A stretch of DNA of 42,776 nucleotides from Alterluteimonas quercicellularis (lineage in GTDB: Bacteria > Pseudomonadota > Gammaproteobacteria > Xanthomonadales > Xanthomonadaceae), in contig NZ_JAIWPR010000003.1 in the NCBI RefSeq assembly GCF_021191635.1, forward strand, positions 1 through 42,776, written 5' to 3'. Made by a program: the position numbers and the translations under genes. The notes under the pieces were generated by a model. That model had not been told where the DNA came from. It was given only the letters and a program-made list of their open reading frames with translations, and did no database searches. Of this stretch, positions 10,010-18,192 are shown piece by piece; the stretch's first letter is position 1; every line of letters starts with the position of its first letter.

Positions 10010-13000
10010 CAGGGCGCCGGTGCCGGTGCGCCGGCCGCCGGCGCGCGGCGGCGGGTCAGGCGGTCGAAGAACAGGTAGATCACCGGCGTGGTGAACAGCG
10101 TCAGCACCTGGCTGACCAGCAGGCCGCCGACCATCACCAGGCCCAGCGGCTGGCGCAGCTCGGCGCCCGAGCCGCTGGCCAGCATCATCGGGATCGCCGC
10201 GAACAGCGCCGCCAGCGTGGTCATCAGGATCGGCCGGAAGCGCAGCAGCGCGGCGCGGTGGATCGCCTCGCGCGGGGCCATGCCGCGCTCGCGCTCGGCC
10301 TCCAGCGCGAAGTCGACCATCATGATGCCGTTCTTCTTGACCAGGCCGATCAGCAGGATGATGCCGATCACCGCGATCAGGTCGAGGCTGCGCCCGGCCA
10401 GCAGCAGCGCGGCCAGCGCGCCGACGGTGGCCGAGGGCAGGGTGGACAGGATCGTGACCGGGTGGACGAAGCTCTCGTAGAGCACGCCGAGCACGATGTA
10501 CATCACCAGCACCGCGGCCAGGATCAGCCACAGCGTGCTGGAGAGCGAGTTGCGGAAGGCCTGCGCCGCGCCCTGCAGGCGCAGCTCGACCGAGGCCGGC
10601 AGGCCGACCGCTTCGCGCGCGGCCTCGATCTGCGCGACCGCCTCGCCCAGCGAGGCGCCCGGCGCGAGGTTGAACGACACCGTCGCCGCCGGGAACTGGC
10701 CGATGTGGCTCACCAGCAGCGGCGCGGTGCGCGTCTCGACCCGGGCGATGCCCGACAGCGGCGTCTGCCGGCCGTCGGCGGTGGCGACGTGGATGCGCCC
10801 GATCGCGTCGGGGCCGAGCTGGAAGCGGGTGCCGGCCTCCAGCACCACGCGGTACTGGTTGGCGTGGGTGAAGATCGTCGAGACCTGGCGCTGGCCGAAG
10901 GCGTCGTAGAGCGCGTCGGCGATCGCCGACACCGGGATCCCCAGGCGCGCGGCGGCGTCGCGGTCGATGTCGATCCACGCCTGCAGGCCGCGGTCCTGCT
11001 GGTCGCCGGCGACGTCGGCCAGCGCGCCCGACGCGCGCAGGTGCTCGATCATCCGCGGCGTCCACTCGGCCAGCGCGGCGGCGTCGGGGCTGGTCAGCGC
11101 GAACTGGTACTGGCCGCGGCTCACCCGGTCCTCGATCGACAGCTCCTGCACCGGCTGCAGGTACAGCGCCACGCCCTCCACCTGCGCGGCGCGCCGCTGC
11201 AGGCGGGCGATGATCGCGTGCACGCCGGCGTCGCGCTCGGCGTGCGGCTTCAGCTCGACCAGGAAGCGGCCGGTGTTGAGGGTGGCGTTGCTGCCGTCCA
11301 CGCCGATGAACGACGACAGCGAGGCCACGTCCGGGTCCTCCAGGATCGCCGCGGCCAGCGCCTGCTGGCGCTGCGCCATGGCCTCGAACGACACCGTGGC
11401 CGGCGCCTCGCTGATGCCCTGGATCAGGCCGGCGTCCTGCGAGGGGAAGAAGCCCTTGGGCACGGCCAGGTACAGCAGCGCGGTCAGCGCCAGGGTCGCC
11501 ACGGTGGCGGCCAGCATCAGCGGCTGGCGCGCCAGCGTCCAGTGCAGCGCGCGGTCGTAGCCGGCGACCACGCGGTCGAAGATGTCGCCCTCGGCGCCGG
11601 CCGCGTGCGCCTGCCCGTGGTCGGCGGCGCCCGCTTCGGCGGTGGCCGGCTCCGCGATGGCCGGCTCCGCGATGGCGTGGTCGCGCCCGGCCTTGAGGAA
11701 GCGCGCGCACAGCATCGGCGTCAGCGTCAGCGAGACCACCAGCGAGATGCCGATCGCCACCGCCAGGGTGATCGCGAACTCGTGGAACAGCCGGCCGACC
11801 ACGTCGCCCATGAACAGCAGCGGGATCAGCACCGCGATCAGCGAGACGGTCAGCGAGATCAGGGTGAAGCCGATCTGCTTCGCGCCGTCGAGCGCGGCCT
11901 GCAGACGCGACTTGCCCGCTTCCAGGTGGCGGGCGACGTTCTCCAGCATCACGATCGCGTCGTCGACCACGAAGCCGGTCGCGATGGTCAGCGCCATCAG
12001 GGTCAGGTTGTTGAGCGAGAACCCGGCCAGCAGCATGAAGCCGAAGGTGGCGACCAGCGACAGCGGCACCGCCAGGCTGGGGATGATCGTGGCCGGCAGC
12101 GTGCGCAGGAACACGAAGGTCACCAGCACCACCAGCACGATCGCCAGCACCAGCTCGTGCTGCACGCCGCGGATCGAGGCGCGGATCGACTCGGTGCGGT
12201 CGCTGAGCACGGCCACGTCCACCGCCTCGGGCATCGCCGCGCGCAGCTGCGGCAGCAGCGCGTGGATGCCGTCGACGACCTCGATGACGTTGGCGCCGGG
12301 CTGGCGCTGGACGTTGACCAGGATCGCCGGCACCTCGCCCGACCACGCTGCCAGGTGCCGGTTCTCCGGGCCCTGCTCGACCGCGGCCACGTCGCCCAGG
12401 CGCAGCGGCGCGCCGCCGCGCCAGGCCACGATCAGCGCGCGGTACTCCTGCGCCGAGCGCATCTGGTCGTTGGCGTCGAGCATGATCGCGCGGGTCGGGC
12501 CGTCGAAGCTGCCCTTGGGCATGTTGACGTTGGCCGCGGCGATCGCCGCGCGGATGTCGGCCATGCCGATGCCGGCGGCGGCCAGCGCGTTCGGGTTGGC
12601 CTCGATGCGCACCGCGGGGCGCTGGCCGCCGGCCAGGCTCACCAGGCCCACGCCCGGCAGCTGCGACAGGCGCTGGGCCATGCGCGTGTCGACCAGGTCG
12701 TAGACCTCGGGCAGCGCCATCGTCGCCGAGGTCACCGCGAGCGTCAGGATCGGGGTGTCGGCCGGGTTGACCTTGCGGTAGACCGGCGGCATCGGCAGGT
12801 CGTCGGGCAGGAAGCTGTCGGCGGCGTTGATCGCCGCCTGCACTTCCTGCTCGGCCACGCCCAGGTCCACGTCGAGCGAGAACTGCAGGGTGATGACCGA
12901 GGCGCCGCCGGAACTGCTCGACGACATCTGGTTGAGCCCCGGGATCTGCCCGAGCCGGCGCTCCAGCGGCGCGGTGACCGCGCTGGTGGTCACCGTGGGG

Positions 13001-13164
13001 CTGGCGCCGGGGTAGAAGGTCAGCACCTGGATCGTGGGGTAGTCGACCTGCGGCAACGCCGCCACCGGCAGCAGGCGGTAGGCGAACAGGCCCGACAGCA
13101 GCAGCGCCAGCATCAGCAGCGTGGTCGCCACCGGGCGCAGGATGAAGGGGCGCGAGAGGTTCAT
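10009..13164 (-). CDS. mdtB: RND multidrug efflux permease, MdtB type
   Basis: This is the partner permease of MdtC. The 1051-residue product begins [18 protein letters not shown], the MdtB-like start. It carries proton-relay D401/D402 in helix 4 ([15 protein letters not shown]) and the helix-10 lysine in [15 protein letters not shown]. An alanine/glutamate-rich insertion with repeated AIAEPA units (about residues 487-515) sits in the cytoplasmic loop between the two RND halves and looks variable. It lies 13 bases after mdtA and overlaps mdtC by one base, so the three genes form one operon. No outer-membrane channel gene is linked; a TolC homologue elsewhere is presumed. Confidence 0.95.
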   Translation of the reverse strand: MNLSRPFILRPVATTLLMLALLLSGLFAYRLLPVAALPQVDYPTIQVLTFYPGASPTVTTSAVTAPLERRLGQIPGLNQMSSSSSGGASVITLQFSLDVDLGVAEQEVQAAINAADSFLPDDLPMPPVYRKVNPADTPILTLAVTSATMALPEVYDLVDTRMAQRLSQLPGVGLVSLAGGQRPAVRIEANPNALAAAGIGMADIRAAIAAANVNMPKGSFDGPTRAIMLDANDQMRSAQEYRALIVAWRGGAPLRLGDVAAVEQGPENRHLAAWSGEVPAILVNVQRQPGANVIEVVDGIHALLPQLRAAMPEAVDVAVLSDRTESIRASIRGVQHELVLAIVLVVLVTFVFLRTLPATIIPSLAVPLSLVATFGFMLLAGFSLNNLTLMALTIATGFVVDDAIVMLENVARHLEAGKSRLQAALDGAKQIGFTLISLTVSLIAVLIPLLFMGDVVGRLFHEFAITLAVAIGISLVVSLTLTPMLCARFLKAGRDHAIAEPAIAEPATAEAGAADHGQAHAAGAEGDIFDRVVAGYDRALHWTLARQPLMLAATVATLALTALLYLAVPKGFFPSQDAGLIQGISEAPATVSFEAMAQRQQALAAAILEDPDVASLSSFIGVDGSNATLNTGRFLVELKPHAERDAGVHAIIARLQRRAAQVEGVALYLQPVQELSIEDRVSRGQYQFALTSPDAAALAEWTPRMIEHLRASGALADVAGDQQDRGLQAWIDIDRDAAARLGIPVSAIADALYDAFGQRQVSTIFTHANQYRVVLEAGTRFQLGPDAIGRIHVATADGRQTPLSGIARVETRTAPLLVSHIGQFPAATVSFNLAPGASLGEAVAQIEAAREAVGLPASVELRLQGAAQAFRNSLSSTLWLILAAVLVMYIVLGVLYESFVHPVTILSTLPSATVGALAALLLAGRSLDLIAVIGIILLIGLVKKNGIMMVDFALEAERERGMAPREAIHRAALLRFRPILMTTLAALFAAIPMMLASGSGAELRQPLGLVMVGGLLVSQVLTLFTTPVIYLFFDRLTRRRAPAAGAPAPAP

Positions 13165-13177
13165 GCCGCGCGGCCGC

Positions 13178-14383
13178 TCAGGGCGCTTCGGCCGGGGCGC
13201 CGGCGGCGCCCGGCGCGTCGGTCTGCACCACCTCCACCTTGGCGCCCTCGCGCAGCCGGTCCAGGCCTTCCAGCACCACGCGCTCGCCCGGCTGCAGGCC
13301 CTCCAGCACCGCCACCCGGCCGGCGTTCGAGGCGCCCAGCCGCACCGGGCGCACGCCGGCGGTGTCGTCGTCGCCGATCACGTAGACGTAGGTGCCCTGG
13401 CTGCCGAACTGCACCGCCGCGTCGGGGATCGCCAGCGCCTCGTCGTCGGCCAGCTGCAGGCGCACGTTGACCGACTGGTTCGGGAACAGCGCGTCGTCCT
13501 CGTTGCCGAACAGCGCGCGCAGGCGCAGGGTGCCGGTCTCGGTGTCGATGCGGTTGTCGATGCTGGCCAGCGCGCCGGTCGCCAGCCGCCGGCGCTCCTC
13601 GCGGTCCCAGGCCTCGACCGGCAGCTGCGGATCGCGCCGCACCGCGGCGGTCAGCTCCGGCAGCGAGGTCTCCGGGATCGAGAACAGCACGCTGATCGGC
13701 CGCGTCTGCGCGATGGTGACCAGCCCGTCGGCGTCGCTGCCGCGGACCAGGTTGCCGACGTCGACGGTGCGCAGGCCGACGCGGCCGGCCACCGGCGCGA
13801 CGATGCGGGTGTAGCGCAACTGCAGCCGCGCCTCGTCGACCGCGGCCTGGTCGATCTCGCGCCGCGCCTCGAACTGGCGCACCTGCGCTTCCAGGTTCGC
13901 CACGTCCTGCGCGGAGACGTAGGCGTCGCGCGCCAGGTCGCGGAAGCGCCGCAGCTGGATGCGGGTGTTCTCCAGCTCGGCGAGGTTCTGCTTCTGCTGG
14001 CCTTCGGCCTGGGCCAGCTGGATCCGGAACGGCGCCGGGTCGATCTCCGCCAGCAGCTGGCCGGCCTCGACCGCCTGGCCTTCCTCGAACGCGATCCGCA
14101 GCAGCTCGCCGTCCACCCGCGAGCGCACGGTCACCGATTGCAGCGGCGTCGCCGTGCCCAGCGCCCTGAGCTGCACCGCCAGCGGCTCGCGCACCGCCGG
14201 GGCGACCCGCACCGGGGTCGGCGGGCGCTCGCCGCCTGGCCCGAAGCCGGGGCGGCCCGGGCCGGCCGGCGGCGCCTCGCCGCCGCCGCTGCAGCCCCGC
14301 CAGAGCAGCACGCCGGCCAGGGCGACGGCGGCGACGATCAGGAGGGGCTTGGCTTTGAAGGCGGTCATCGGGGTGGTGTCCAT
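13178..14383 (-). CDS. mdtA: RND efflux periplasmic adaptor (membrane fusion protein), MdtA type
   Basis: MdtA links the MdtBC pump to the outer-membrane channel. The 401-residue product has an N-terminal membrane anchor (about residues 12-29), a glycine/proline-rich linker and the lipoyl half-motif [19 protein letters not shown] coiled-coil hairpin (about residues 120-180), the second lipoyl half with [15 protein letters not shown], and beta-barrel and membrane-proximal domains follow. A cysteine follows the anchor (WRGC) but the lipobox is poor, so lipidation is doubtful. ATG 14383 (MDTTPMTAF) is preferred over a long upstream extension because conserved sequence begins at the anchor; ATG 14368 is an alternative. 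It heads the mdtABC operon and is divergent from the murG-like gene. No linked two-component regulator is visible. Confidence 0.92.
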   Translation of the reverse strand: MDTTPMTAFKAKPLLIVAAVALAGVLLWRGCSGGGEAPPAGPGRPGFGPGGERPPTPVRVAPAVREPLAVQLRALGTATPLQSVTVRSRVDGELLRIAFEEGQAVEAGQLLAEIDPAPFRIQLAQAEGQQKQNLAELENTRIQLRRFRDLARDAYVSAQDVANLEAQVRQFEARREIDQAAVDEARLQLRYTRIVAPVAGRVGLRTVDVGNLVRGSDADGLVTIAQTRPISVLFSIPETSLPELTAAVRRDPQLPVEAWDREERRRLATGALASIDNRIDTETGTLRLRALFGNEDDALFPNQSVNVRLQLADDEALAIPDAAVQFGSQGTYVYVIGDDDTAGVRPVRLGASNAGRVAVLEGLQPGERVVLEGLDRLREGAKVEVVQTDAPGAAGAPAEAP

Positions 14384-14594
14384 CGGCGCGCGGCCCGCGA
14401 TGCGCGGCCCGGCCGCGGGGACGCGACCGGGGCGGCGGACGGGTCCGCGTCGGTACTGGGGGCGGAGCGGGAGGGCGCGCGGCGCGCGCGGGCGATATGG
14501 TACAGACCGCCCGCGGCCGGCACCGGCGCCAGAAGTCATGCATGCCGTCGCGCGTGCCGTTGCGCATGCGCGTCGGTGGACGCGGCGCGGACGC

Positions 14595-14600
14595 TATAGT
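14595..14600 (+). promoter_or_regulatory. Possible -10 element upstream of the murG-like gene
   Basis: TATAGT at 14595-14600 fits the -10 consensus. It would start transcription near 14607, 24 bases before the TTG start at 14631. No convincing -35 is seen at normal spacing, so the call is weak. It helps decide the start, since a GTG at 14604 would fall before the transcript. Confidence 0.35.
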
Positions 14601-14630
14601 CGCGTGCTCGTCGTGCACGGACCGATCGCG

Positions 14631-15728
14631 TTGACCCACCTGATTGCCCTCGCCGCCGGCGGCACCGGCGGCCACCTGTTCCCGGCCGAGGCGCTGGCGC
14701 GCGAACTGCTGGCGCGCGGCCACGGCGCGGTCGTCTATACCGATGCGCGCGGCGCGGCCTACGGCCATGCGCTCGACGGCCTGCCGCACCTGGTGCTGCC
14801 GGCGCGCAGCCTGGCCGGCGGGCTGGCGGGCAAGGCGGCGGCCGCCGGCACCGTCCTGCGCGCGGCCTGGCGCGCCCGCGCCGACCTGCGCCGCCGCGGC
14901 GCCGCGGCCATGGTCGGCTTCGGCGGCTATCCCAGCTTCGCCCCCGCGCTCGCCGCCAAGGCGTGCGGCCTGCCGCTGCTGCTGCACGAGCAGGGCGCGC
15001 GCCTGAGCCTGGCCAACCGCCAGCTGCTGCGCTTCGCCGATGCGGTGGCGGTGTCGTTCCCCGGCACCGCAGGCCTCGAAGGCATCGCCGCGGCGCGGGT
15101 GGTCGAGACCGGCAACCCGGTCCGCCGCGCCATCCTCGAGGCGCGCGCGCCCTATCCCGCGCTCGACGCGCAGGCCCCGCTGCGCCTGCTGGTGGTCGGC
15201 GGCAGCCAGAGCGCGGCGGTGTTCGGCCGCGTGCTGCCGCCGGCGCTGCTGGCGCTGCCGGAGGCGCTGCGGCGCCGGCTGCGGGTCGGGCTGCAGTACC
15301 GCGGCGACGATGCCGCGCAGTGCGAGGCGCGCCTGCGCGAGGCCGGCATCGGGGCCGAGGTGCGGCCGTTCTTCGAGGACATGGGCGCGCGCCTGCGCGA
15401 TGCGCACCTGGTCGTGACCCGCGCCGGCGCCACCACCATCGCCGACCTGCTGGCGGTCGGGCGGCCGGCGATCCTGGTGCCGATCCCGCAGGGCGGCTCG
15501 CGCGACGAGCAGCGCCGCAATGCCGAGGCCCTGGCCACCGCCGGCGCCGGCTGGTGCCTGCCGGAGCCGGAACTGGACGCGGTCGCGCTCGCCGCGCGGC
15601 TGCAGGCGCTGTTCGCCGATCCGCTCGCGCTGCCGCAGGCGGCCGCGGCCGCCGCCGCGCTGGGCCGCCCGCAGGCGGCCGCCCTGCTGGCCGACGCGGT
15701 GGAGCGGCTGCTGCCTCGCGCCGGTTGA
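14631..15728 (+). CDS. MurG-like UDP-GlcNAc glycosyltransferase, divergent and outside a dcw cluster
   Basis: The 365-residue GT-B protein is clearly related to MurG, which adds GlcNAc to lipid I. It has G-loop 1 AAGGTGGHLFPAEALA (catalytic-type H15), GFGGYPS (97-102), GNPVR, the second G-loop VVGGSQSA (188-195), and the C-terminal nucleotide-sugar site ADLLAVGRPAILVP. The pattern FPAEALARELLARGH plus RGAAY is alphaproteobacterial in style. Three normally conserved positions differ: HEQN is HEQG (G122), GGSQGA is GGSQSA (S194), and the ribose-binding Glu appears as D272. True murG lies between ftsW and murC in relatives; here the neighbours are mdtA and an FAD oxidoreductase. TTG 14631 was chosen because the family N-terminus starts there; GTG 14613 is possible. 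It may be a functional MurG copy or a repurposed paralogue. Confidence 0.8.
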   Translation: MTHLIALAAGGTGGHLFPAEALARELLARGHGAVVYTDARGAAYGHALDGLPHLVLPARSLAGGLAGKAAAAGTVLRAAWRARADLRRRGAAAMVGFGGYPSFAPALAAKACGLPLLLHEQGARLSLANRQLLRFADAVAVSFPGTAGLEGIAAARVVETGNPVRRAILEARAPYPALDAQAPLRLLVVGGSQSAAVFGRVLPPALLALPEALRRRLRVGLQYRGDDAAQCEARLREAGIGAEVRPFFEDMGARLRDAHLVVTRAGATTIADLLAVGRPAILVPIPQGGSRDEQRRNAEALATAGAGWCLPEPELDAVALAARLQALFADPLALPQAAAAAAALGRPQAAALLADAVERLLPRAG

Positions 15729-15795
15729 CGGCGCGGGCCCGCCGCGGAACCCTGCGGGGCGGCGGCCCGCCCCGTGGCCGCGGGAGGCAGCGGCC

Positions 15796-17415
15796 CTGGC
15801 AACGCAAGCGCACGATGTCGTCATCGTCGGCGGCGGCCACAACGGCCTGGTCTGCGCGGCCTACCTGGCCGCGGCCGGGCTCGACGTGCGCGTGCTGGAG
15901 CGCCGCGGCATCGTCGGTGGCGCCGCGGTCACCGAGGAATTCCATCCCGGCTTCCGCAACTCCACCTGCAGCTATACCGTCGGCCTGCTCGATCCCGCGG
16001 TGATCCGCGACCTGCGCCTGGCCGAGCACGGCCTGCGCGTGGTCGAGCGGCCGTTCGCGAACTTTCTGCCGCTGCCCGGAGGCGACGCGTTCCGGCTCGG
16101 CGGCGAGCACACCGGGCCCGAGGTCGCGCGGCGCTCGGCGCGCGACGCCCAGCGCCTGCCGGCCTACGCCGCGATGCTGGAGCGCGCCGTGGCGGTGCTG
16201 CGGCGCCTGATGCACCGCACCCCGCCCAACCTGGGCGAGGCGATGACGCTGCCCGACTGGCTCGCCTCCTGGGAGGTGGCGCGCGAGCTGCGCGGGCTCG
16301 ACCTCGCCGCGCGCCGCGACCTGCTCGAACTGTTCACCCGCTCCGCCGGCGACCTGCTGGACGCCTGGTTCGAGTGCGAACCGCTGAAGGCCGCACTCGG
16401 CTGGGATGCCATCGTCGGCAACTTCGCCAGCCCCTACGCGGCGGGATCGGCCTACGTGCTGCTGCACCACGTCTTCGGCGAGGTCAACGGCAAGCCGGGC
16501 GCCTGGGGCCACGCCATCGGCGGCATGGGCGCGATCACCCAGGCGATGGCGCGCGAGTGCGAGGCGCGCGGCGTGCGCATCGACACCCGCGCCGAGGTCG
16601 CGCAGGTGCGCGTGGAGGGCGGCCGCGCGCGCGGCGCGGTCCTGGCCGACGGCCGCGAGGTGCTCGCGCGGCGCGCGGTGATCGCCAACGTCAACCCGAA
16701 GCTGCTCTACCAGCGGCTGCTGCCGCGCGAGGCGCTCGACGCGGATACCGCGCGGCGCATCGACGCCTACCGCTGCGGCTCCGGCACGTTCCGCATGAAC
16801 GTGGCGCTGTCGGAGCTGCCGGACTTCGCCTGCGCGCCCGGCACCCGCCTGCAGCCGCACCACCAGAGCGGCATCCTGATCGGCCATTCGCTGGCCTACT
16901 TCGAGCGCGCCTGGTCCGACGCGCGTTCCCGCGCGCACAACCCGGGCTGGGCGCGCGAGCCGGTGGTGGAACTGGTGATCGCCTCCACCCTCGACGACGG
17001 CCTGGCGCCGCCCGGCGCGCACGTGGCCAGCCTGTTCTGCCAGCACGTGCACCCGCAGGTCGAGGGCGGCTGGGACGCGCACCGCGAGACCGTGGCGCAG
17101 CTGATGATCGACACCGTGGACCGCGCGGCGCCCAACTTCCGCCGCAGCGTGATCGCGCATTCGGCGCTGTCGCCGCTCGACCTGGAGCGCGAGTTCGGCC
17201 TGGTCGGCGGCGACATCTTCCACGGCGCGCTCGGCCTGGACCAGTTGTTCAGCGCGCGGCCGCTGCTCGGGCAGGCCGACTACCGCGGCGCGGTCGCGGG
17301 GCTGTACCTGTGCGGATCGGGCACCCACCCCGGCGGCGGCGTCACCGGGATCCCCGGCCGCAACGCCGCGCGGGAGATCCTGCGCGACCTGCGGCGGCGG
17401 CCGCGCCCGCGCTGA
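15796..17415 (+). CDS. FAD-dependent oxidoreductase, phytoene-desaturase/PYROXD2-like, with apparent CTG start
   Basis: The 539-residue product belongs to the phytoene dehydrogenase-related flavoprotein group close to PYROXD2. The Rossmann motif is at residues 8-17 (VVIVGGGHNG), followed by LERRGIVGGAAVTEE. The C-terminal FAD motif is in LYLCGSGTHPGGGVTGIPGRNA. Substrate is unknown; the clade is not shown to make carotenoids. No ATG, GTG or TTG exists in frame between the previous gene's stop and the Rossmann motif. CTG 15796 sits eight bases after GGGAGG (15782-15787), and MATQAHDVVIVGGG would be a normal N-terminus, so a CTG start is proposed. It follows the murG-like gene by 67 bases and is probably co-transcribed. 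A sequencing error at the start codon cannot be excluded. Confidence 0.85.
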   Translation: MATQAHDVVIVGGGHNGLVCAAYLAAAGLDVRVLERRGIVGGAAVTEEFHPGFRNSTCSYTVGLLDPAVIRDLRLAEHGLRVVERPFANFLPLPGGDAFRLGGEHTGPEVARRSARDAQRLPAYAAMLERAVAVLRRLMHRTPPNLGEAMTLPDWLASWEVARELRGLDLAARRDLLELFTRSAGDLLDAWFECEPLKAALGWDAIVGNFASPYAAGSAYVLLHHVFGEVNGKPGAWGHAIGGMGAITQAMARECEARGVRIDTRAEVAQVRVEGGRARGAVLADGREVLARRAVIANVNPKLLYQRLLPREALDADTARRIDAYRCGSGTFRMNVALSELPDFACAPGTRLQPHHQSGILIGHSLAYFERAWSDARSRAHNPGWAREPVVELVIASTLDDGLAPPGAHVASLFCQHVHPQVEGGWDAHRETVAQLMIDTVDRAAPNFRRSVIAHSALSPLDLEREFGLVGGDIFHGALGLDQLFSARPLLGQADYRGAVAGLYLCGSGTHPGGGVTGIPGRNAAREILRDLRRRPRPR

Positions 17416-17512
17416 GCGATGCGGTTTCGCGCATCCGGGCCGTCCGCGCGCGTCCCCAGGGAGGGCCGCGGTGCGGCGGCGGCGACCGGCGCGGGCCGTC
17501 CGCGCGCGACGG

Positions 17513-17524
17513 GTAACCGTTTAC
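17513..17524. promoter_or_regulatory. LacI-family-like operator palindrome
   Basis: GTAACCGTTTAC is a 12-base palindrome with a central CG and one mismatched pair, the shape bound by LacI/GalR-family repressors. It overlaps a -35-like TTTACA at 17520-17525, but no good -10 is found at proper spacing. A regulator is not encoded nearby. Confidence 0.3.
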
Positions 17525-17576
17525 AACCGCACAGTACCGCCAACCATACGCAGGTGTCTGTTTTCATTGGTTTTTG

Positions 17577-17588
17577 TACTTGCAAGTA
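17577..17588. promoter_or_regulatory. Perfect 12-base palindrome overlapping a possible promoter
   Basis: TACTTGCAAGTA is a perfect palindrome. It overlaps the -10-like AAGTAT (17584-17589), which has TTTTCA 17 bases upstream (17561-17566). A dimeric regulator binding here could control the candidate small RNA. The promoter match is weak (4/6 and 3/6). Confidence 0.35.
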
Positions 17589-17595
17589 TCGTTTT

Positions 17596-17703
17596 GCAGT
17601 GCAGCGTGCATCGCCTCTAACACTTCGTTCACGATGGCTCCGCACCCGACGTGGGGGAGGGAGCAGAAGCCCGCAACCGGATTCCGGTCGCGGGCTTTTT
17701 TTT
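17596..17703 (+). ncRNA. Candidate small regulatory RNA
   Basis: This roughly 108-base segment ends at a strong intrinsic terminator and begins after a weak promoter-like pair. It has no coding potential. An internal hairpin is possible, with CTCCGCAC pairing with GTGGGGGAG around a C-rich loop (about 17638-17662). C-rich loops are a feature of known Xanthomonas sRNAs such as sX13, but I do not identify it with any family. The 5' end is not settled. An alternative is that this is only the long 3' untranslated region of the oxidoreductase mRNA, whose stop lies 180 bases upstream. Confidence 0.35.
17667..17703 (+). terminator. Strong rho-independent terminator
   Basis: AAGCCCGCAACCGG, loop ATT, then CCGGTCGCGGGCTT form a long stem with one internal mismatch, followed by an eight-T tract (17696-17703). 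It acts on the plus strand only; the minus strand lacks a T-tract. Confidence 0.92.
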
Positions 17704-17798
17704 GTCCGGGCTGGGTGCCGCCCGGCCCGCGGCAGAAGACGAACCGTCCTCCGCGTGAACGGTGGCCGGCACGGCTTTTTACGACGTGGGGACGCGTT

Positions 17799-17821
17799 GT
17801 CGCGCGCAAGCGCGCTCCTAC
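17799..17821 (-). repeat. Single GTAG-type REP element
   Basis: On the minus strand this reads GTAGGAGCGCGCTTGCGCG and onward, the REP unit with a 5' GTAG tetranucleotide followed by an imperfect palindrome. It is the first of five REPs in this gap and faces away from the next one at 17844. Confidence 0.8.
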
Positions 17822-17843
17822 GACGGCGTGGACGCTCCCGACC

Positions 17844-17989
17844 TTGTAGGAGCGCGCGCGCGCGCGCCACCTCGGGTCGCGAAGAAAGGCGGACGACCAG
17901 CGCGTCCTACGCATGGCGTTGGCGAACGGCCGCGGTCCCGCGTATCGAGTGCCGCCGCCAGAAGCCGTCGCGCGCAGGCGCGCTCCTAC
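17844..17989. repeat. REPIN-like element, copy A
   Basis: This 146-base unit is bounded by a REP in plus orientation (17844-17868) and one in inverted orientation (17968-17989). The interior shares a 46-base identical segment (17930-17975) and further near-identical sequence with copy B. The inverted REP pair is the REPIN organisation mobilised in other bacteria by RAYT transposases (TnpA_REP); no such gene is present here. Confidence 0.8.
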
Positions 17990-18005
17990 CTGGAGCCGCG
18001 TGCCT

Positions 18006-18157
18006 TTGTAGGAGCGCGCTCGCGCGCGACCGGTCTGGGTGGTCGCGAAGAACGGCGGACGACGAGCGCGTCCCCACGCGTGATTCTTGGCGAACGACCG
18101 CGGTCCCGCGTATCGAGTGCCGCCGCCAGAAGCCGTCGCGCGCGAGCGCGCTCCTAT
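18006..18157. repeat. REPIN-like element, copy B
   Basis: This 152-base unit is bounded by perfect 22-bp inverted REPs (about 18009-18030 and 18136-18157; left arm begins TAGGAGCGCGCTCGCGCG). It lies 16 bases after copy A and shares its interior, including the identical segment 18098-18143. The copies are direct repeats, so a duplication or two targeted insertions made the pair. Confidence 0.85.
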
Positions 18158-18192
18158 CGAAGGCAGGCGGCCCGGGCGACGGCGCGCGGCGC

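Larger units (their letters stand above)
17416..18192. other. Non-coding stretch with operators, candidate sRNA and REPIN cluster
   Basis: No protein gene is supported in these 777 bases. The left third is less GC-rich than the rest of the window (about 17520-17640) and holds two palindromes and a terminator. The right part is filled with REP units. Open frames here on either strand translate into arginine-rich, REP-derived sequence and are rejected. Confidence 0.8.

Noticed and set aside
6863..12346. Minus-strand open frame of 1827 codons covering mdtC and part of mdtB
   Set aside because: Only the part from ATG 10009 down is mdtC. The earlier part is mdtB read in the wrong frame; the mdtB stop and mdtC start overlap at 10009-10011.
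10258..13470. Plus-strand open frame of about 1070 codons opposite mdtB
   Set aside because: It is antisense to a clear RND permease and its translation is rich in Arg, Gln, His and Asp without domains, as expected from GC-rich third positions of the real gene.
17564..18192. Open frames through the REPIN cluster, including an extension of the PaiB-hydrolase region
   Set aside because: The translations are repeated REP-derived peptides rich in Arg and Ala; the real hydrolase stops at 18193 in another frame.
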